A stretch of DNA of 64,000 bases from Symsagittifera roscoffensis (taxonomy: Eukaryota > Xenacoelomorpha > Acoela > Convolutidae), in assembly GCF_963678635.1 (NCBI RefSeq), contig NC_087062.1, forward strand, positions 48,099,283 through 48,163,282, given 5' to 3'. Below, piece by piece: positions 38,831-49,296 of this stretch. Under the pieces are notes generated by a model that ran no database searches, was not told the DNA's origin, and worked only from the letters and a program-made list of their open reading frames with translations. A program made the position numbers and the translations under genes. The number at the start of each line of letters is the position of its first letter. The stretch's first letter is position 1.

Positions 38831-39739
38831 ATGGCAGCAGAAGAGTTTGTTTTAATTCCAAAACATACATATATCCGTGAGCAACCGCATGCATCACAAG
38901 TGCTGTTTAACAGTTCAATTAAACACAAAAAGCCCCAGTTATCTTACTTGAACCGCATGAGACCTCTAATACCCACGAAGCATAACTCAGTATCGACTGA
39001 AACTCTTCCACTACCCCTTCCCCCAACACCTCCCTCAACGCCTATTGTTGACCCTGGGGAACAATCAACAGGACTTCTTACAGAAGATGAGACTAATCAA
39101 TATCAGGAAGGTGGGGAGGAAGAGGAGAAGCGGATTGTGGATGAGAAGGAGCGAAAGGATAATAAAATAAACTATGAACGCATTCTATTACAATTGCAAA
39201 TAATGGAGGATAAAAAATTCACGAGAGCTAAAAATATCCTGGAGGTTATCAAAAGCTCAACTCGAGTCTCAATAAACGCCATGGATGAAACAATTTATGT
39301 TGACAATGTACCAACCGGTCTCAAAGCAGCATCATTTTTGTATGATATACAACAGCAAACTAAAATACTACACAACCCTGCTTACATAATGATTTTATCC
39401 GCTCTCGAACTTACCGAAGAGTCTGTTATTAACAAGTATGCCAAACACGCGGTTCAGTCAAAGATTAAAGAACAGGCCCAACGAAAAACCAAAAGTCCAA
39501 CCAAATCTCCGTCAACCTCGGGCAAAACAAAAACCCTCGACAGTAGTAAGCCATCATCAAGTTCAAAACAAACCAAACGACTCAAAACAAGAAAGAAAGC
39601 CACCACGGAAAGAGTCAAAGAAAGAGAGAAAGACGAAGACGACAGTGAATTGTACGGTACGCCCTATAACGATTCAGATTCTTCAACGTCAGAAAAGACG
39701 GAGACAAAAAGTAAAAGATGGGAAACCTACACCAACTGA
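38831..39739 (+). CDS. IPKHTY-motif Maverick protein (left copy 1)
   Basis: Full-length 302 codons. The N-terminal block LIPKHTYIREQPHASQVL is followed by a Pro-rich and Glu-rich linker, then a folded-looking part (residues 110-215) and a Lys/Ser-rich tail. The 3' third overlaps the integrase frame by about 300 bases. Function unknown. Confidence 0.6.
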   Translation: MAAEEFVLIPKHTYIREQPHASQVLFNSSIKHKKPQLSYLNRMRPLIPTKHNSVSTETLPLPLPPTPPSTPIVDPGEQSTGLLTEDETNQYQEGGEEEEKRIVDEKERKDNKINYERILLQLQIMEDKKFTRAKNILEVIKSSTRVSINAMDETIYVDNVPTGLKAASFLYDIQQQTKILHNPAYIMILSALELTEESVINKYAKHAVQSKIKEQAQRKTKSPTKSPSTSGKTKTLDSSKPSSSSKQTKRLKTRKKATTERVKEREKDEDDSELYGTPYNDSDSSTSEKTETKSKRWETYTN

Positions 39740-40661
39740 GGAAAAACTTTTGAAAAAGAGTTACACAGATAAAGGTCCAGCATTGTTCGGTAGTGTTAAA
39801 ACTTTGAAGGCTACAAGGGTCATACCAAGACGAAAAGTTAAACATTTTTTACATACAGAACCATCTTATACAAAATACCGAACAGTTCGCCGCAAAATAG
39901 CTCGGCTTAAAGTGATAGTTTATGACATAAACGAAATATGGTCAATCGATTTGGCATATGTTGATAAACTAGCAAAATACAACAAAGATATCAAATATCT
40001 TTTAGTTGCAGTAGATTGCATATCCCGTTATCTTCGCGTGCAGTCACTGAAATCAAAGTATGCCACAACAACTGCAGAAGCGTTCAATCAAATGATAAAG
40101 ACAGAGAAACCGAAAAAAGTCTGGGTAGATAAAGGCACCGAGTTCAAGGGGTCATTCAAAACTTTATGTGAGAAAAAGGGTATCAAGACATATACAACAG
40201 AGAGTGAAAAGAAGTCCGCTTTCGCCGAGAGGAACATCCGATCACTAAAAAGTTTGATTTATAAGTATTTGGAGGACAAATGGACCTACTCTTACATCGA
40301 TAAGCTTCAAGACTTTGTCAACACAATAAATTCGAGAACAAACCGCGTCATCAAATTAGCCCCCAATAAAGTGACCAAAAAGGATGTTCCACGTCTAATT
40401 TCATTAAGAGCGGAACAATCATTGAAACTGGTTCGCCGACCAAAGCTCTACGTTGGCGATTTTGTGAGAATAGCAAAAATTGACATCCCTTTTCGAAAAG
40501 GTTATAAACAATCCTTCACTGACGAAGTTTTTGAAATATTTGACATACCAACAAGGAACCCACCGACTTATAATCTTATCGACGCTGATAGAGAACCAAT
40601 AGAGGGTAAATTTTATGAGCCCGAACTAATCAGAGTATTGGAAAAGGAAGGGTCAAGCTAA
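39438..40661 (+). CDS. Retroviral-type integrase (left copy 1)
   Basis: Up to 407 codons. The rve core runs from about residue 165, with Asp171 (WSIDLAYVDK), Asp231 (WVDKGTEF) and Glu264 (AFAERNIRSLK). A C-terminal SH3-like region follows (LYVGDFVRIAK). The first 100 or so codons overlap the previous gene and may not all be used. Confidence 0.9.
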   Translation: MPNTRFSQRLKNRPNEKPKVQPNLRQPRAKQKPSTVVSHHQVQNKPNDSKQERKPPRKESKKERKTKTTVNCTVRPITIQILQRQKRRRQKVKDGKPTPTEEKLLKKSYTDKGPALFGSVKTLKATRVIPRRKVKHFLHTEPSYTKYRTVRRKIARLKVIVYDINEIWSIDLAYVDKLAKYNKDIKYLLVAVDCISRYLRVQSLKSKYATTTAEAFNQMIKTEKPKKVWVDKGTEFKGSFKTLCEKKGIKTYTTESEKKSAFAERNIRSLKSLIYKYLEDKWTYSYIDKLQDFVNTINSRTNRVIKLAPNKVTKKDVPRLISLRAEQSLKLVRRPKLYVGDFVRIAKIDIPFRKGYKQSFTDEVFEIFDIPTRNPPTYNLIDADREPIEGKFYEPELIRVLEKEGSS

Positions 40662-40664
40662 ACA

Positions 40665-41424
40665 ATGTCTAGCAACTTTGGAGGTGACAAAGATTCCTTT
40701 AGTATTACATTGGTGTAATCAGCCTCAATGAATATCTTCATTGACAACTCACTAGCGAGTTTTAAAAACCTGCTGAGTGAAGATATCGATCTGCAAGGCG
40801 AATGGAGAGTTGCATTGTCAGAAATAACGTTTCCCACTCATTTTAACAATGTAACAGATACTAAAATAGTGTACTATAAAAAAGACAAAGTTAGAGCAAG
40901 TCTTAAAGTGGCAAAAGATAAAATATCTAGACCATATGATGGAGAGAAAACTGAAATAACAAAGGGTGAATATGGCGAAATCGAGAAATTATTCAACGAA
41001 ATCAATCGGAAGGTTGATCTTGATAATTTCACTTATAGCATCGACCCCATTACCAAACATCTTTCAATTTGGATGCATTATTGGGAAGGCATTACCTTTG
41101 AGAGCCCACAAATTCCTAGTATTTTGGGTTTCAAAGGTATAAGAGATGGAACGGGCTACCATATCGGCTATAAAGAATCCAGTCATATCCATAGCACTCT
41201 CACATCGCAAAACTTCATTTCCGACTACCCTGTCGATATCTCTGCTGGAACCCAAATGATGTTTATCTACTTGGATATAATCCATTATCAGATTGTGGGT
41301 GACACCAAAGCACCGTTGCTCAGAGTCATTGATACTAATCGACGAGTGAAAAACGGTTACGTGTGCAGCATTGAACCAAATCATCGCAAAGTTTTTAGCA
41401 ACTTAGATTATAAAAAACTCCTCG
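40665..41424 (+). pseudogene. Minor capsid protein, nonsense and truncated by gap (left copy 1)
   Basis: The equivalent of 47991-48866, but TAA at 40716-40718 replaces TCA at codon 18. The sequence runs into the N gap at 41425. A downstream in-frame ATG (40728) could restart translation. Confidence 0.85.
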
Positions 41425-41624
41425 NNNNNNNNNNNNNNNNNNNNNNNNNNNNNNNNNNNNNNNNNNNNNNNNNNNNNNNNNNNNNNNNNNNNNNNNNNNN
41501 NNNNNNNNNNNNNNNNNNNNNNNNNNNNNNNNNNNNNNNNNNNNNNNNNNNNNNNNNNNNNNNNNNNNNNNNNNNNNNNNNNNNNNNNNNNNNNNNNNNN
41601 NNNNNNNNNNNNNNNNNNNNNNNN
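41425..41624. other. Assembly gap (200 N)
   Basis: Exactly 200 undetermined bases between the truncated left copy and unrelated DNA. The round number suggests a placeholder of unknown true size. Confidence 1.
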
Positions 41625-42483
41625 AACCTTTCTTTGGACAGATTTTATCTTTTTTTCAATAGCGAGTACTACTCCCTAATTTTGAGGGAAGTCAAAACAG
41701 TCAAAACTTTGCCCCTTTTCGAGCAATTTTGATGGACTATCATAGTGGATTTATGATTAACTTTGTTTTTGCGTGAGGAGGAAAGAAATAATTGATAATT
41801 TCATTTTTTTGTGCGGAAAACTTGAACAAAAGCAAACTAGAAACAAGGCGTGACAGAAAAGATTAAGATTCGAACGAAAAATAACTAATTTGACTCTGGA
41901 GAATTATACAAATAATGAAACTTTTTCATTAATTAAAAAAAATACGGAACTGCTCTGAGTTTTAATTTAAACCGACAGACACTTTAAGAAATGCGCTTTG
42001 TTGTCTTTTTTGCAAGCCTTAAAGGTTTTCGTGTGGTTGGGGCGAGCAATTTTCGCAAGGCTCCAAACTTTTAATTGTGTATGATGTCATGATTAACATG
42101 AAGGGAACCATAACCAATCAGGTTAACAATTGATGTTTAAACTGACCGTCGAAATTTTTGCATATGGTCTCAAAAATCGTTGGTTTGTAATTGAGAATTT
42201 GTTTAACGCACTTTTATCTTTCAAGGACTTCATTTTGTTTGAAAGCCAACTTCCCTCATGGAAGTCAGCTCCCCTCTTAAATTTTGTTTGCTGATGCACT
42301 ATTTTAAGATTGCAATATTTAAAGACAGCCTCTTTTTAGCAGTTATTGCAAGCGAATTGCTGTTTGAGGATGACATAGGAGGACAAATGGTTTTGTTTCG
42401 ACTTTCGATACGAAAGTAACGGAATATTTGTGCTCGGGGAGGGTTTTTTTTTCTGCTGACAAATTTCGACTTTTTAACTAGCC
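41625..42483. other. Unique DNA between gap and second left terminus
   Basis: 859 bp of AT-rich DNA not found elsewhere in the window, with no gene. The six bases before the second terminus (CTAGCC) do not match GGCGAC, so this looks like the flank of a different insertion. Confidence 0.6.
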
Positions 42484-42732
42484 AGTAGTATTGTAATCCG
42501 CCGTGTGTCCTTAGGGGGGGGGGGGGTATTTTCGACGGTAGGGGTCTTTGGGGTCCTACCAAAAGTAGGGTCCAAAAGGACCCATCTTTTTTAAAGACCC
42601 CAAAGTACCCTGCCCGAAATAAAAAGACCCCTCTCTAAGGACACCCGACAGACAAAATACTTTGGTATTTATTTTCGCGCGGTGGTTAAATTTAATCCCT
42701 TCCAAACTTTCCCACTGTTCAACTAAATAAGT
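42484..42732 (+). repeat. Second left terminal inverted repeat (internal)
   Basis: Near-identical to 35162-35408. Differences include a longer G run and TATTTT for TCTTTT in the outer stem. It keeps the branched hairpin. Confidence 0.9.
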
Positions 42733-42912
42733 TTGAGACCCCATTAAAAAACTGACCTGCTTGAGAAGGAGGAAGGACGTGACAAATAATAAGAGGGTAA
42801 GAAGGTAAAGAGGACTTGATAAATAATAGATAAAGTAACATATAAAAAAAAGAAAAAAGAAAATAAAAACGGAATGTTAACAAGAGTACGGATAGGAGAG
42901 CAGAGGAAGGGT

Positions 42913-43376
42913 TTACGGCCACATCCGCATGTCGTCTTCGGGATCCGACCAAGGGACATGAAGAATACTGACTAGACGCTCCATTTGAAATTTGAAGCGC
43001 CACTCAGTACTCTCGAATCCCGCACCCAGAGACTCGCACAGCCAGAAATTTTCCATGCTCCCCACATCAACACACACATATTCAAATATGCCCTCCTTTT
43101 TCTCAAATGCAACCTCAATGTAATGCAGCTTAAAATTCGCTGCAGTGGTGGCCGGGGTAAACTCTACGGTCACACCAAAGATATTTTTGCCTTCGTGAGT
43201 TCCAGGTCCCACATAAGGCAAATCAATGGGTGACTCGTGGAGACCACCAAGGGGAATATCCATCTAAACACATGAAAATAGGTTGAAATCATTAGTTAGA
43301 AATAGGAGTGAGTAAGTGGTATCTAGAAGGTTACTTTCATTTCCACTGGCTTGAAATTCAGCAGGTCGGAGAAGTG
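42913..43376 (-). CDS. Spliced minus-strand gene beside the terminus (copy 2)
   Basis: Same gene as 35589-36052: main exon 43263-42913, small exon 43376-43335, with both splice sites preserved. The encoded protein is unchanged. Conservation of exon, splice sites and frame in both copies supports it as real. Confidence 0.5.
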
Positions 43377-43431
43377 CTGGAAAAATTTTAAAAAAATGAA
43401 ATTGGAAAAACGTAGAGTTACTTCAAAAGAC

Positions 43432-43833
43432 TTGGAAATTATTCATGAAATTTTTATTACTTTGTAAAAAACCTATCCGGAAAACACCAACCGTCGAAAT
43501 TATTTCCTAGCTGCATGTTCACTGTTCTTCTTCTCAACTACTAATGATATAAATTACGATGTTGCTATCAAGTTGAGACCCTATGGGGGTCTGATCGGTA
43601 TAGACAATTCTTCTTTGGATAAATATTTAAATGATTCGAAAACTTTACGAATGCATGCTATTTTACACGATGCCGCCGGTTTTGTCCGCGAAGTTTATAA
43701 CACTGGTCCCACATACTGCTATGTTTTACCATGGAAATGCAACAGTAGTTTGATTGGTCACTTGAGTGGAATTACGTTTTGTTTGTATATCAAACTGAAA
43801 AAACCGAAACTCTACCATTTATTAGAATGCTGA
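43432..43833 (+). pseudogene. Maverick conserved hypothetical protein, nonsense (copy 2)
   Basis: Matches 36108-36509, but TAA at 43465-43467 replaces AAA (G-T-A in place of G-A-A). The rest of the frame is open from 43468. Confidence 0.75.
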
Positions 43834-44300
43834 AGGAAAAATCAGTTGTGGTGGATTTTGAGGGATTTCGACACCAGAAAAACACATTTATAGTAAAAGA
43901 ATTAGCTATAATAACTTCCGACTACAGTGATTCCCTAGTTTTTCTACCTCCAGTTAATTTCAATTCCCTTCCAAAATCTGAACAAAAAGCCTACAACTGG
44001 CTGACAAATTATTTGCACGGACTTCATTGGGATAGCGGTGATTATTTATACCTGAATTTGAACCAAATCATTCAAAGTTTTGTCTTAAGAAACCCCAATG
44101 CTGTATTCTACGCCAAAGGAAAAGAAAAAGCTGATTTTTTATCCAAATACTTAGACCGTAAAGTTGTGAATCTTGACGATTTGGGCTGTCCACGAGTCGA
44201 AAAATTATATTTCAAGAATTTTGTGAATTGTAACAAACACCTACCGCACCATAACTCTAAAAATCATTGTGCATTAAAAAAAGTCGAAAGCGTTCTTTGA
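43827..44300 (+). pseudogene. DEDD-like exonuclease, frameshifted (copy 2)
   Basis: Same as 36503-37075 until an A-run (44276-44282) that is one base longer than in the other copies. The frame then ends early and loses the last 33 or so residues, including the FFDWL helix. Confidence 0.8.
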
Positions 44301-44311
44301 TTGGTTGAAAA

Positions 44312-44656
44312 ATGAGTGTCAACAACGAGCGTCAGGGGAAAGTGGAGACATACATATCTCCAAATTCAGTTCTTTGTGCTTGGATGACACCAGAAAGTAA
44401 CATAAAGATTTCATTGACCAGGATTGAACGCATTGATTGTAGAGGCCAAGTAGTTCAACGAAAAGAACAAGTTACACTTTCTGAAGAAGAGTTGTGCACT
44501 TTGAGGAGGTTCTTCCCCGTGATTGACCAATTCATCTACTTTCAACGATTCAAATACATCAGTAATGTTACCCAGCAAGCGCGGTCTTTGTCTTCCCAAG
44601 CTAGTCTTAGTGCCCAAACGTCAACCAGGAGTTCAAATGGATCTAACCAGCAGTGA
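44312..44656 (+). CDS. PC4-like ssDNA-binding protein (copy 2)
   Basis: 114 codons, unchanged from the other two copies. The PC4 pattern lies at residues about 30-75: strands ending in RIERIDCRGQ, then VTLSEEELCTLRRFFPVID as the helix. Likely coats single-stranded DNA displaced during protein-primed replication; that role is inference. Confidence 0.65.
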   Translation: MSVNNERQGKVETYISPNSVLCAWMTPESNIKISLTRIERIDCRGQVVQRKEQVTLSEEELCTLRRFFPVIDQFIYFQRFKYISNVTQQARSLSSQASLSAQTSTRSSNGSNQQ

Positions 44657-44843
44657 ACTACCCAATGAGATTCAAAAAATAATAAGAGAAGATTCTGTGA
44701 AGAAAATTGTGTATCATGCCAAAACTGATCATGTCCCAGCCAATTATGTTTTGGAAATGCACTATGATTTTGATGATGATAATAAACCGAGTGTCTATAC
44801 AGGTTATACACGATATGAAATTTATTACTGTTCAGATGCTTAA
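44637..44843 (+). CDS. Small acidic protein (copy 2)
   Basis: 68 codons, unchanged among all copies; overlaps the PC4-like stop. Unknown. Confidence 0.5.
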   Translation: MDLTSSELPNEIQKIIREDSVKKIVYHAKTDHVPANYVLEMHYDFDDDNKPSVYTGYTRYEIYYCSDA

Positions 44844-44919
44844 TTAATTTTTTTTACATATGATATATATTTTTCATTCTGCAAGTTCGAGAGTGAGGGA
44901 AAGCGGTAGGGAAATTGAA

Positions 44920-45198
44920 ATGAATGACACAGTAGTTGACGAGACTGATGGAACTATAGTTACCGATTTTGTGTATGACGAAAATCATATGGAGAAAAAA
45001 TCATGGAAATTTTGCAATAACGTGAATGTACCACGGTCTGAAGTAGTTTTCATGTCACAAATGGTGTTAATTCTGATTTTATTGGCTTTTTGTATTTTTA
45101 AACTTTCATTAACGCAGTTAACTTGTGAAGAAACCTCAGTTTGGTTTTCAATTTTATCGGGTTTAGTTGGTTATGTATTACCAAATCCAAGAATATGA
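44920..45198 (+). CDS. Small membrane protein (copy 2)
   Basis: Intact 92-codon frame with two hydrophobic segments. Its stop overlaps the ATPase ATG. Confidence 0.6.
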   Translation: MNDTVVDETDGTIVTDFVYDENHMEKKSWKFCNNVNVPRSEVVFMSQMVLILILLAFCIFKLSLTQLTCEETSVWFSILSGLVGYVLPNPRI

Positions 45199-45918
45199 AT
45201 AAAGTTATTGATACATCTACGAGACTTTTTTTAGCCATCGTGGGCCCCTCGGGTTCTGGAAAAACAGAGCTGATATTCAAATTGTTGAAAGGAAAAACAT
45301 TTTATCCCAAATTTCAAAGAGCCTTATACTTTTACAAAGAGATTCATCCTCTTTATAGTGAAAAATCCAATACCCACAGCATTGATCTAACTTTCATAAA
45401 ATTCAATGGCTTTGACAGTTTGCGAAACCTTGAAAACATTCTTCTAGTTTTTGATGATTCATGCGAAGAAATCTATAACGATAAAGACTTTGTCAAACTT
45501 GCAACAGCAGGAAGACACCGAGGACTAGATGTAAATATATGTTAAACATAATTTGTTCCAACAAAGCAGATGGTCTCGAACAATTGATTTAAACACATCA
45601 CACATCATTCTGTTCAAATCACCTCGTGATATTCAGCAACTTGATCATCTTGGAAGACAATTGAACAACACTAAATTTTTGAGACACTGTTATCAGCTCG
45701 CTACAAAAGACACATACGGTCATCTTTTAATCGACTTGGATCCGCGTACATCCGATTGTTTGAGATATTGTTCAAACATTACACCACCTGGTCCCTCAAT
45801 TTTTTACTTACCAATAAATCAGGCAGAGGTTACACCTCTCACAAATGAACGCGAAAAAATTATCTATTCTGCAGCACATGGTACAATTGAATCCCAGCCA
45901 GCTCCGAAGCTTCATTAG
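45195..45918 (+). pseudogene. Packaging ATPase, frameshifted (copy 2)
   Basis: Walker A and B are present, but an extra A near 45533-45536 (GTAAATATA against GTAATATA) shifts the frame just before the sensor segment. A stop follows at 45545. The remaining half is open from 45553. The other two copies are intact, so this is either a real inactivation or an assembly error. Confidence 0.8.
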
Positions 45919-46153
45919 AAAAACAACAAATCCTCAAGTTATTTCAGTTATATGTGAATGTTTGCTCAATGTAGTCAATGGCAATGTATCTGTTAATATT
46001 CCAAACATTGAAAATTTCGAAAAGGCATACAAACTTTTAATCAGCCGAAAAACAAAACTTGAACGAAAACGAGCAATTATTCTAACGAAACAAGGTTTCA
46101 ACTTGATCAGACTGATACTTTACTTCTGCAACAGATACTTACCATCAGCATAA
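45878..46153 (+). CDS. Small basic protein (copy 2)
   Basis: 91-codon frame identical to the other copies. Confidence 0.5.
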   Translation: MVQLNPSQLRSFIRKTTNPQVISVICECLLNVVNGNVSVNIPNIENFEKAYKLLISRKTKLERKRAIILTKQGFNLIRLILYFCNRYLPSA

Positions 46154-46156
46154 AAC

Positions 46157-47065
46157 ATGGCAGCAGAAGAGTTTGTTTTAATTCCAAAACATACATATAT
46201 CCGTGAGCAACCGCATGCATCACAAGTGCTGTTTAACAGTTCAATTAAACACAAAAAGCCCCAGTTATCTTACTTGAACCGCATGAGACCTCTAATACCC
46301 ACGAAGCATAACTCAGTATCGACTGAAACTCTTCCACTACCCCTTCCCCCAACACCTCCCTCAACGCCTATTGTTGACCCTGGGGAACAATCAACAGGAC
46401 TTCTTACAGAAGATGAGACTAATCAATATCAGGAAGGTGGGGAGGAAGAGGAGAAGCGGATTGTGGATGAGAAGGAGCGAAAGGATAATAAAATAAACTA
46501 TGAACGCATTCTATTACAATTGCAAATAATGGAGGATAAAAAATTCACGAGAGCTATAAATATCCTGGAGGTTATCAAAAGCTCAACTCGAGTCTCAATA
46601 AACGCCATGGATGAAACAATTTATGTTGACAATGTACCAACCGGTCTCAAAGCAGCATCATTTTTGTATGATATACAACAGCAAACTAAAATACTACACA
46701 ACCCTGCTTACATAATGATTTTATCCGCTCTCGAACTTACCGAAGAGTCTGTTATTAACAAGTATGCCAAACACGCGGTTCAGTCAAAGATTAAAGAACA
46801 GGCCCAACGAAAAACCAAAAGTCCAACCAAATCTCCGTCAACCTCGGGCAAAACAAAAACCCTCGACAGTAGTAAGCCATCATCAAGTTCAAAACAAACC
46901 AAACGACTCAAAACAAGAAAGAAAGCCACCACGGAAAGAGTCAAAGAAAGAGAGAAAGACGAAGACGACAGTGAATCGTACGGTACGCCCTATAACGATT
47001 CAGATTCTACAACGTCAGAAAAGACGGAGACAAAAAGTAAAAGATGGGAAACCTACACCAACTGA
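46157..47065 (+). CDS. IPKHTY-motif Maverick protein (copy 2)
   Basis: Intact 302 codons with a few substitutions relative to 38831-39739 (for example Leu to Ser and Ser to Thr in the acidic tail). Starts 4 bases after the small basic gene. Unknown function. Confidence 0.6.
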   Translation: MAAEEFVLIPKHTYIREQPHASQVLFNSSIKHKKPQLSYLNRMRPLIPTKHNSVSTETLPLPLPPTPPSTPIVDPGEQSTGLLTEDETNQYQEGGEEEEKRIVDEKERKDNKINYERILLQLQIMEDKKFTRAINILEVIKSSTRVSINAMDETIYVDNVPTGLKAASFLYDIQQQTKILHNPAYIMILSALELTEESVINKYAKHAVQSKIKEQAQRKTKSPTKSPSTSGKTKTLDSSKPSSSSKQTKRLKTRKKATTERVKEREKDEDDSESYGTPYNDSDSTTSEKTETKSKRWETYTN

Positions 47066-47987
47066 GGAAAAACTTTTGAAAAAGAGTTACACAGATAAAG
47101 GTCCAGCATTGTTCGGTAGTGTTAAAACTTTGAAGGCTACAACGGTCATACCAAGACGAAAAGTTAAACATTTTTTACATACAGAACCATCTTATACAAA
47201 ATACCGAACAGTTCGCCGCAAAATAGCTCGGCTTAAAGTGATAGTTTATGACATAAACGAAATATGGTCAATCGATTTGGCATATGTTGATAAACTAGCA
47301 AAATACAACAAAGATATCAAATATCTTTTAGTTGCAGTAGATTGCATGTCCCGTTATCTTCGCGTGCAGCCACTGAAATCAAAGTATGCCACAACAACTG
47401 CAGAAGCGTTCAATCAAATGATAAAGACAGAGAAACCGAAAAAAGTCTGGGTAGATAAAGGCACCGAGTTCAAGGGGTCATTCAAAACTTTATGTGAGAA
47501 AAAGGGTATCAAGACATATACAACAGAGAGTGAAAAGAAGTCCGCTTTCGCCGAGAGGAACATCCGATCACTAAAAAGTTTGATTTATAAGTATTTGGAG
47601 GACAAATGGACCTACTCTTACATCGATAAGCTTCAAGACTTTGTCAACACAATGAATTCGAGAACAAACCGCGTCATCAAATTAGCCCCCAATAAAGTGA
47701 CAAAAAAGGATGTTCCACGTCTAATTTCATTAAGAGCGGAACAATCATTGAAACTGGTTCGCCGACCAAAGCTCTACGTTGGCGATTTTGTGAGAATAGC
47801 AAAAATTGACATCCCTTTTCGAAAAGGTTATAAACAATCCTTCACTGACGAAGTTTTTGAAATATTTGACATACCAACAAGGAACCCACCGACTTATAAT
47901 CTTATCGACGCTGATAGAGAACCAATAGAGGGTAAATTTTATGAGCCCGAACTAATCAGAGTATTGGAAAAGGAAGGGTCAAGCTAA
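46764..47987 (+). CDS. Retroviral-type integrase (copy 2)
   Basis: Intact D,D-E core (Asp171, Asp231, Glu264). It inserts the linear element with a 6 bp duplication. The basic N-terminal 100 residues overlap the previous gene in another frame. Adjacent to the minor capsid gene (3 bases apart). Confidence 0.92.
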   Translation: MPNTRFSQRLKNRPNEKPKVQPNLRQPRAKQKPSTVVSHHQVQNKPNDSKQERKPPRKESKKERKTKTTVNRTVRPITIQILQRQKRRRQKVKDGKPTPTEEKLLKKSYTDKGPALFGSVKTLKATTVIPRRKVKHFLHTEPSYTKYRTVRRKIARLKVIVYDINEIWSIDLAYVDKLAKYNKDIKYLLVAVDCMSRYLRVQPLKSKYATTTAEAFNQMIKTEKPKKVWVDKGTEFKGSFKTLCEKKGIKTYTTESEKKSAFAERNIRSLKSLIYKYLEDKWTYSYIDKLQDFVNTMNSRTNRVIKLAPNKVTKKDVPRLISLRAEQSLKLVRRPKLYVGDFVRIAKIDIPFRKGYKQSFTDEVFEIFDIPTRNPPTYNLIDADREPIEGKFYEPELIRVLEKEGSS

Positions 47988-47990
47988 ACA

Positions 47991-48866
47991 ATGTCTAGCA
48001 ACTTTGGAGGTGACAAAGATTCCTTTAGTATTACATTGGTGTCATCAGCCTCAATGAATATCTTCATTGACAACTCACTAGCAAGTTTTAAAAACCTGCT
48101 GAGTGAAGATATCGATCTGCAAGGCGAATGGAGAGTTGCATTGTCAGAAATAACGTTTCCCACTCATTTTAACAATGTAACAGATACTAAAATAGTGTAC
48201 TATAAAAAAGACAAAGTTAGAGCAAGTCTTAAAGTGGCAAAAGATAAAATATCTAGACCATATGATGGAGAGAAAACTGAAATAACAAAGGGTGAATATG
48301 GCGAAATCGAGAAATTATTCAACGAAATCAATCGGAAGGTTGATCTTGATAATTTCACTTATAGCATCGACCCCATTACCAAACATCTTTCAATTTGGAT
48401 GCATTATTGGGAAGGCATTACCTTTGAGAGCCCACAAATTCCTAGTATTTTGGGTTTCAAAGGTATAAGAGATGGAACGGGCTACCATATCGGCTATAAA
48501 GAATCCAGTCATATCCATAGCACTCTCACATCGCAAAACTTCATTTCCGACTACCCTGTCGATATCTCTGCTGGAACCCAAATGATGTTTATCTACTTGG
48601 ATATAATCCATTATCAGATTGTGGGTGACACCAAAGCACCGTTGCTCAGAGTCATTGATACTAATCGACGAGTGAAAAACGGTTACGTGTGCAGCATTGA
48701 ACCAAATCATCGCAAAGTTTTTAGCAACTTAGATTATAAAAAACTCCTCGTGAATAACATCCAGAGCATTGCATTAAACCGAACAGAAACCGGTAGACTT
48801 GTACCATTTGCGGGAGGAGGAGGCAAAGTTGTTTTGACTTTAAAATTTCAAAAGTTTTCTGATTAA
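47991..48866 (+). CDS. Minor capsid (penton) protein
   Basis: 291 codons starting MSSNFGGDKD. The block LQGEWRVALSEITFP near residue 45 and a beta-rich body ending in VVLTLKFQKF fit the penton-like jelly-roll protein of Polintons, which sits at capsid vertices. The copy at 40665 has a nonsense codon. The minor-capsid call rests on position before pX-like and MCP genes and on the N-terminal signature. Confidence 0.8.
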   Translation: MSSNFGGDKDSFSITLVSSASMNIFIDNSLASFKNLLSEDIDLQGEWRVALSEITFPTHFNNVTDTKIVYYKKDKVRASLKVAKDKISRPYDGEKTEITKGEYGEIEKLFNEINRKVDLDNFTYSIDPITKHLSIWMHYWEGITFESPQIPSILGFKGIRDGTGYHIGYKESSHIHSTLTSQNFISDYPVDISAGTQMMFIYLDIIHYQIVGDTKAPLLRVIDTNRRVKNGYVCSIEPNHRKVFSNLDYKKLLVNNIQSIALNRTETGRLVPFAGGGGKVVLTLKFQKFSD

Positions 48867-48870
48867 GATT

Positions 48871-49296
48871 ATGGAGGCATACTATCATAATCAAGCGACC
48901 ATGCCTCACTTCTCAGGACATTACAGACAGCGGGGTAGTGGCTTCGGTGCTCTGGCTATGGGTATTGGACGAGTAGCACTTCCGTTAGCTCGGAAATTTA
49001 TAGTACCAGCAGCAAAACGTATTGGAAAAGAATTACTTGTTCAAGCAGCACCCGAATTAATAGACATAGCAACCAGGAAGAAAACGCCCAAACAAGCCTT
49101 GAAAAACACAGTAAAAAACACAATCAAAAAACAAGTTGGAGCTGGACGCAGTAAATCCCATATGAGCAGAAAACGGAAGAGAGCAACAACAACAACAACA
49201 ACAAGAAAAAGAAAAACAAAAGCTGTCATTCCACAAAAACGAACCCCACTGAGAAGTCGGTCCAACTTTTTCACCAAAGTACGAAATGATTTCTAA
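48871..49296 (+). CDS. pX-like basic core protein
   Basis: 141 codons. An N-terminal GHYRQRGSGFGALAMG block, a hydrophobic helix, then a strongly basic tail (RKRKRA, Thr run, TRKRKTK). This is the layout of adenovirus pX-like/virion core proteins found next to capsid genes in Polintons. Likely condenses packaged DNA. Confidence 0.65.
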   Translation: MEAYYHNQATMPHFSGHYRQRGSGFGALAMGIGRVALPLARKFIVPAAKRIGKELLVQAAPELIDIATRKKTPKQALKNTVKNTIKKQVGAGRSKSHMSRKRKRATTTTTTRKRKTKAVIPQKRTPLRSRSNFFTKVRNDF

